Below, piece after piece: positions 58,240 to 64,000 of a stretch of 64,000 bases of DNA. Numbering within the stretch: position 1 is the first letter of the stretch; every line of letters begins with the position of its first letter. The DNA is from Cardiocondyla obscurior. Taxonomy: Eukaryota > Arthropoda > Insecta > Hymenoptera > Formicidae. Under the pieces are notes generated by a model. It did no database searches, was not told the origin of the DNA, and saw nothing but the letters and a program-made list of their open reading frames with translations. A program made the translations under genes and the position numbers. The stretch spans positions 5,394,001 through 5,458,000 of the forward strand of contig NC_091878.1 in the NCBI RefSeq assembly GCF_019399895.1, written 5' to 3'.

Positions 58240-60078
58240 TTATAGTTTATTTTTATTACAGTATTTCTTTCTTATTACAGTAATAGTTATAATAATGACC
58301 GTAAGTACGGTTAATGCTGTACTTAATCCTACGGAATATATTATTATCGTTTTTGTTCTGGACGCAATATTATTATTATCTAGTTCGGAACGCAGTTTGT
58401 TTAAATCTAAGCTTAGTTGTAGTAGTTCATTATTGTTTCGTACAATCGGTTCCCTTTGTATATTTTTTAATTGTGACGTAATTTTAGCAATGTTGGTTCT
58501 GTCTTTAATTGGTATTATAGTAATATTATACGTTGGTATATAAATATTGATGTCGCTTTCTCCTAGTAGGGTTTTTGACTGTATCGTGAGGTCGTTCGTA
58601 TTTAATTGGCACGCGTCTCTTAGTATTATTTTTCCTGACCTGATTATGTTTATTTTTTTACTTGGCTTATGTTTACATCGTAGTTCAATGGTCTGTGACG
58701 CGGTCGAGTATAGCCACGCTTGGGGCTCGTTTAGTGCCGTCTATATGCTAACATTGGATATGATATGGCGGGTTTCGCATTTCTCGGGTTGATGTCCCGG
58801 CTCGGCGAGTGCTAAGACTTCGCAAGGTGCGTTATCCGATATAAGGTACGTCGCGAAATTGTTTTCGCATATAAGTTTTTTATTTCCGCGGATACAACTA
58901 TTAATTTTATCGCGGGTTAAGGTTATATATTTGTTGTTTTCTTTGTCTAACGCGATATATTCGTGCGCAGTTTTGATTGTTTTAAAAATGTTAGCGTGGT
59001 CATACACGGGAAACGGTATGACCGCTTTTAATTCGTATGTCGTATCGGTGACGACTGGAAATTTAATAATGATCATGAGAGCATTGTGATCGCGGTAATG
59101 CGCGGTAATTGATATATATTTTTCGATTTGATTCCAGTTCTTAGGATTGGTGTCAAACGGGAATTGTGACCCTTCGGGTAATTGAATCGTTGCATGTAGT
59201 AGCTCTGTTATGATCTTGTCAATCGGTAATAGCCGTGTGTTAATGATACCTTTTTTAGTCCAGGAGATAAAGTCGATGGTGTCTTGTATGTCAGTCAGTA
59301 GGTCAGTCACGAGTATTCTTAATGTGTTAAGATGTTCCGTCATCTCCATTTGCCGCGTTACTCTATCTATCTGCTGACTTAGGAGGATAGTCGCGTTCGT
59401 TAAGACGCGGTCGTGTTGCTTGAGTTTTATCTCTAACTCTTGTATATGGCTTAGTGTAGCGTTTAATATTTTAAGTTGATTTTTCGCTACGTGTTGAGTC
59501 GTTTGCTGGCTTGCAATTAGCAGTTGTAACTGCTCTTGAATAATTTTTTCGTCATTGGCGTCCATTATGCCGAATAAAGTTTTCCCTACTGTGTCTACTA
59601 AGTCTATGAGACCTCTTTTAACGTGTTGAATTTCATAGGTCGCGGTTAATCTGTCTAATGCGGTTATTAGTTTATTATTTTGCATTGTAACCAACATTGC
59701 TAAATTATGACATTTATCTTTTAATAATTCGCCGTTATACGCTTCATGTAGTTTATTACAGACATTTTCCGCGTCGTCAACTTGGTTTTGTAATTTCTTA
59801 AATCTAACTTCAAAGTCTGCGATGTTTATTATTAATACTAATTTCCATGCAGTGTCGGATAGATGGAGAAGTCCGTGGTCCTCATAATATAGTCCGGGTT
59901 CGTGGGTGAACTGTGTAATTGTATAAAGTGCGGTTTCGATTGCGCCCTTCGCGGTGGTGAACGTTAATCTGAAATGTTCACTGGTTAAGTATGTGTGTGT
60001 AAAGGTGTTAGCATATCGTACTGGATAGGTGTGTGAGTTTCGCGGGTCTTCATCGTGGGAATGAAGATACAGCGTCGG
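58240..60078 (-). pseudogene. Env-like fusion glycoprotein gene of the errantivirus-like element, one stop
   Basis: A minus-strand frame of 613 codons runs from 60078 to the stop at 58240, broken only by TAG at 58741-58743. It opens immediately after TACCTTTAG, a good splice acceptor, matching the known expression of errantivirus env from a spliced RNA. Features: a basic KRGLID-type junction near 59580 followed by a hydrophobic Gly/Phe segment (fusion-peptide-like), a long heptad-repeat region with many Gln/Leu after it, Cys residues in the C-terminal half, and a hydrophobic transmembrane stretch with a short basic tail at about 58260-58340. This layout matches the baculovirus F-like Env of insect errantiviruses. 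The stop removes the membrane anchor, so this copy should not yield an anchored protein. Confidence 0.75.
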
Positions 60079-60673
60079 CTAAAGGTACGTACTTTTTATC
60101 TTTGGTATAGAGTTTTATGCACGTATAACAATTACTTTCTCGGAGCTTCGGTTTATCAAAATTCGCTCTCGGCTTCAACGTTAAGGTTTTTCGTTCGTCT
60201 CATTAGTAAGCCGCTAACTATCGTTATAGTAACGTCGTGGTATTGTTTCTTAGAAAGAGAAAGAAAGAAAAAAAAGGAGAAAAGTAATTGTCAATTCGTG
60301 TATAGGTGTAGATATGTATGTGTGTGTGTTCGTGTGGTTTATTGTTATTTTTGTGTTTTTGTTTTTAGTGGAATCGCAGTCTTTTTACTATGTATGCGAG
60401 GAATGCTATTTAGCATTTCGGCCTCGTGTTTGTTCCGAATGCGTGGGGTTGCGGAGTCGCCACCGAATTCGTTACTTGTAGCACAAGCTGGAGCTGCGTT
60501 TGCGGATGCAAACAACGCGGGACTTGGAGTGTCGCCGGGTAACCGTGGTCCCTGGTGACTTCATTGGTGAGTCGAATTATTTTGTTTTATTGTGCTGTGC
60601 ATGGTTTTTTGTTGTTGCTATATTTTTTTTTTTTTTTTTTTTTGCTTACTGACTAATTTGTTTTTGCTTATGC
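60079..60673 (-). other. Pol-env junction region of the errantivirus-like element
   Basis: This sits between the end of pol and the env acceptor. It contains short frames and a poly-T run near 60625-60643 but no long frame in either orientation that I can assign. Its end at 60079-60088 carries a pyrimidine-containing acceptor sequence on the minus strand. Confidence 0.5.
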
Positions 60674-63600
60674 TTAATGTTCTATAAACGCTTTTAATCT
60701 ATTTGCATGCACTCTAATTGTTTTTCTACTTTTCTTTATACTATAATTAACATCGCTATGCTTGTCTGTTATTATATACGGTCCTATCCAAAACGCATCT
60801 TATTTCTTGGACCGACCGCGTCGAACTGTTTCGTCGTAAAGTAGGACGGAATCTCCGACTCTGAACTCGCGTTTTCGGGAATCTTTGTCGTAATTTTCTT
60901 TCGCCTTTTCTTTTTCGGTATTCGCGTGATCGTGTGCGAGAGAGTTGGAAGCCCGTAATCGTTCGCGTAATTCATTCGCGTAATCGTCGTATAAATACGT
61001 TTCTTTCGGCGCGGTTTTCAGTGCTGTCGGTAATGTAGCACGATGTCCGTAGATAAGTTCGAAGGGGGTCAATCCGGTTGCCGTATGCGGGGTTGTGTTA
61101 TATGTAAACATTGCGTATGGCAGCCATTCATCCCAATCGGATTGATCTTCGTTAATGTAGTGCCGTAGATACTCGGCCAGTGTTCGATGTGATCGTTCAA
61201 GTGCGCCGTTAGTTTGCGGATGATATGCGGTTGTTTGGATTTTTTCAATCCGTAATAGTTTGCAGGTATTTTTAAAAATACTGCTCGTAAAATTTGTTCC
61301 TTGATCGGAAAGAACGTATTCCGGTATCCCGTGTTCAAAAATTATTTGAGTCACGAATGCTTTTGCTACGGTCGCGGCTTCTTGGTTCGGGATAGAAATC
61401 GCTTTACTGAATTTCATGAGATTATCTTGAAATGTTAAAATGTATTTATTGTTACTGTTCGTTATCGGTAGCGGTCCTACTATATCTAGGGCGCATTTTT
61501 CAAACGGTCTAGTATGCGTGTCTGTAATTATTAGCGGCATTTTCGTCTTTCTTGATAATTTATTTTTTTGGCACTGTTCGCATTTCTTTATGTATTCTTC
61601 TATGTCTCTTCTCATGCCTGGCCACTCATGCTGTAATCTGATGCGATGTAGTGTACGTGTGATGCCTTGGTGTCCGCCTATCGGTGTGTCGTGGTATTCA
61701 TGTATAAGCTTCGCTTTTTTTTCTGTTGAGTATGTATTCTCTTCTTTTAGTACGTGTACTGGAAGCTTTTCTTCTTGCTGCGGGGGGTTTCTGCTAAGCG
61801 CGTCCGCGTTCGTGTTTTTCTTACCGTCTTTATGAACTATTTCGTAGTTATATTCTTCGAGTTTCAATCTCCACCTTATCAGGCGAGACCCGGAATCATT
61901 TACATTGAACAGTCCAGATCAATGGTTTGTGGTCTGTTACAATTGTAAATGTTGTTCCATAGATATAGGGTCGGAAATGTTTCACCGCCCATACTATCGC
62001 GAGTAGCTCCTTCTCTGTCGTGCTATAGTTTCTTTCGGCCTTCTTTAATATACGGCTTGCATATGCAATCGGATGATCCCTTCCTATCTCCCCTTGAGAG
62101 AGGATGGCTCCGATTGCATGGTCCGAGGCGTCCGTCGTAACGATAAACGGGCGCGTGAAATCGGGGTATTTAAGTATCGGCGCGGTAGTTAAATTCTCTT
62201 TTAATATTTCAAACGCGTTCTGTTGTTCCATTTCCCATCGAAATTTTTCGTCCTTTTTCGTGAGCATTGTTAAGGGTTTCGCGATTTTCGAAAAATTTTT
62301 TATAAATTTTCGGTAGTATCCGGCTAGTCCGATAAACGATTGTATGTCTTTTAACTTCTTTGGTACCGGAAAATTTTTTACCGCGGAAATTTTGGAAGGA
62401 TCGAGTCGAATTCCATTTTCTGTTATTAGATGTCCGAGATATAATACTTCTTTTCGTAAAAACTTGCACTTGTCCGGTTGCAATTTTAAATTATTTTCTC
62501 GCAAACGTTTAAAAACGGCTTCGAGTCTCTTATTATGTTCTTTTAGCGTTGATCCGTAGATGACTATATCGTCTAGATACACGAGACACTTGATACCGTG
62601 CAGGCCCGATAAGACCGAGTTTATCATGCGCTGAAATGTTGCCGGTGCATTTTTAAGTCCGAAAGCCATCCTGTTGAATTCATAATGTCCCTCGGGTGTA
62701 GAAAACGCGGTTTTCTGTTTATGCTCTTTCTTCATCTGGATTTGGTGATATCTCGATGCCAAATCCAGGGTCGTGAAATACTTCGCGTGTCCGAGTTGAT
62801 CGAGTATATCGGTCATATTCGGAATAGGGAAGGAATCGCTTATCATGATATCGTTTAATTTCCTGAAATCGACGACTATTCTCAGTTTCGGTTTTCCGGA
62901 TGCGTCGACTTTTTTGGGGACAACTAGTATTGATGCGTTCCATTGGCTTGCGCTGGTTCTTATAATTCCTTCGTCGAGCATCTTCTTTACCTGCTCCCTT
63001 ACTTCTACCTTGTGTTTCTCGGGCAGTCGGTAAGGGCGGCAGCTAATTGGCCTACTTTCCTTTTCCGTAACAATTTCGTGCGCGACAGATTCAGTAAAGG
63101 AAAGTGGATCGCCTTGCAACTGAAAAATATCGCAGAAACTTTCGCAGATTTTTATCAATTCGCTTTTTTCTTCTTTATTTAAGTGGTTGACTCTAAGTTG
63201 CTTCTTAACGTGTTCTCTTCGTTGCTGTACTGCGGCTATATTTGGCTTATCTTGTAACGCGAGCGCGCTGACTGTGCACAATTGTGGCTCCGCTTCTATA
63301 TGTACTGCGGGTGTAAGAAATGGCACGGCTGTGTCTCGCGTGTTTAATACGCTTATGGCACATGTATTATTTTCAGGAGCAACCAGACAATTGCCTATGA
63401 ACACGCCGGGTTTGAGTTCATCGGCATATATTATTCCGATCTGGTTGCTATCGGTCACGGCCTGTATTATCGTTTCGCTTCTCGGTGGTAGCGTCGTGCG
63501 TACGTATGGCTGTAACGGGATCGCGGCGCGATTAATTATCAAGAGTCCGTTTTCGACGTCATATACGGTACGTTGCGCTTTAAGAAAATCCATCCCGAGT

Positions 63601-64000
63601 ATTCCGTCGTACGCAATGGGAAATTCGTCGGACACTACGTGCATAGTGTGCGAGATCGTGCTGTCTCGCAAATAAATTAATACACGCGTTGTCCCTATCG
63701 TTTGCGCCTTATGTCCGGTCACGCCAGTTAGGGCCATCGATTCGGTATAGATCGGTGTATCGCCCTTTAGTTTCCCCACCTTAACGAGGGTGATAGCTGC
63801 ACCGGTGTCTAGCAAGAACGTCATCTTCCCGCCCGTGGCTTGTAATACGGGCAGGGTGACTAGATCCAAGTGACGATTCTTGTTGTCGTCCGAGATGTGT
63901 GACACCTGATAATCCCGCGCGGGCCGTGTCTCGTAACGGCGTGCTTCGTTATCTTCGCGCGTGTCGTCGTGTGTCGGTTGTCTCGTTGGCGCTCTCGCTC
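60674..64000 (-). pseudogene. Pol of the errantivirus-like element (PR-RT-RNase H-integrase), frameshifted, partial
   Basis: The minus-strand frame is open at the right edge and runs to 61896. It shows protease DTGA, an RT with an intact YLDD box and RNase H (TTDASDHAIG). A one-base shift at about 61900-61910 follows TDHKPLIWT. The frame after it (61867 downward) has the NADALSRNP end of RNase H, the HHCC finger (HQGITRTLHRIR...CEQCQKNK), and the integrase core with D, D and E in ALDIVGPLP, SDQGTNF and GALERSHR. A TAA at 60800-60802 cuts the last 41 codons. Domain order is that of the gypsy clade. Product would be incomplete without correction of both lesions. Confidence 0.88.

Larger units (their letters stand above)
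58097..64000 (-). mobile_element. Env-bearing Ty3/gypsy (errantivirus-like) element, minus strand, partial
   Basis: From its 3' end upward on the minus strand: the last LTR base (58097), a purine tract, env (60078-58240) and pol (from beyond the right edge to 60674). Gag and the 5' LTR lie outside the window. Pol plus a fusion-type Env identify an errantivirus-like endogenous element of the gypsy clade. It entered the LINE at 46480/46481. It is an old genomic copy with lesions in pol and env. Confidence 0.85.

Overview
The window looks like nuclear DNA of an insect, most probably a hymenopteran and plausibly an ant (inference). It has AT-rich, intron-split genes, an allatostatin-C-family neuropeptide gene, many simple repeats, and a right third made of satellite DNA and nested retroelements. 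I saw no bacterial features, no CRISPR array and no convincing tRNA or rRNA gene.

Layout. (1) 2189-13115 (+): a three-exon allatostatin C/CC-type prepropeptide gene whose signal-peptide exon is separated from the peptide-coding exons by a 10.3 kb intron. (2) 14735-17206 (-): an eight-exon TRMT2A-type tRNA (uracil-5-)-methyltransferase with an N-terminal RRM-like region. (3) 17207-17835: a shared, GC-rich head-to-head promoter interval. (4) 17836-27024 (+): a seven-exon PWWP2A/B-type chromatin protein with a long poly-Gln tract. (5) 32835-35709 (+): five phase-compatible exons of a gene I do not recognise. (6) 35710-39750: no gene seen. (7) 39752-39970: a hairpin (MITE-like) element. (8) 39980-42574: a tandem array with a period of about 354 bp.

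From 42575 to the right edge the DNA is a retroelement nest. A plus-strand LINE (42575-46480) sits in the satellite and carries an LTR-like insertion (45361-45715). The LINE reverse-transcriptase frame is cut at 46480 by a minus-strand, env-bearing gypsy/errantivirus-like element that runs off the right edge. That element's 3' LTR is split at 46898/58093 by a second minus-strand Ty3/gypsy element (46899-58092, 4-bp duplication TAAC). The second element is split by a third, plus-strand Ty3/gypsy element (47288-52728, 4-bp duplication ATAT). This gives a relative order: satellite, LINE, env-bearing gypsy, minus gypsy, plus gypsy.

None of the retroelements looks fully functional. The LINE has stops and frameshifts. 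The env-bearing element has a pol frameshift, a pol stop and an env stop. The minus gypsy keeps a 1269-codon gag-pol frame but its RT active-site box reads YIND, and its gag start is broken. The plus gypsy has several nonsense codons and at least two frame changes.

The host genes (peptide hormone, tRNA modification, chromatin reader) have no evident functional link. Exon boundaries were set by GT/AG signals and phase continuity read by eye; no alignment or search was run.
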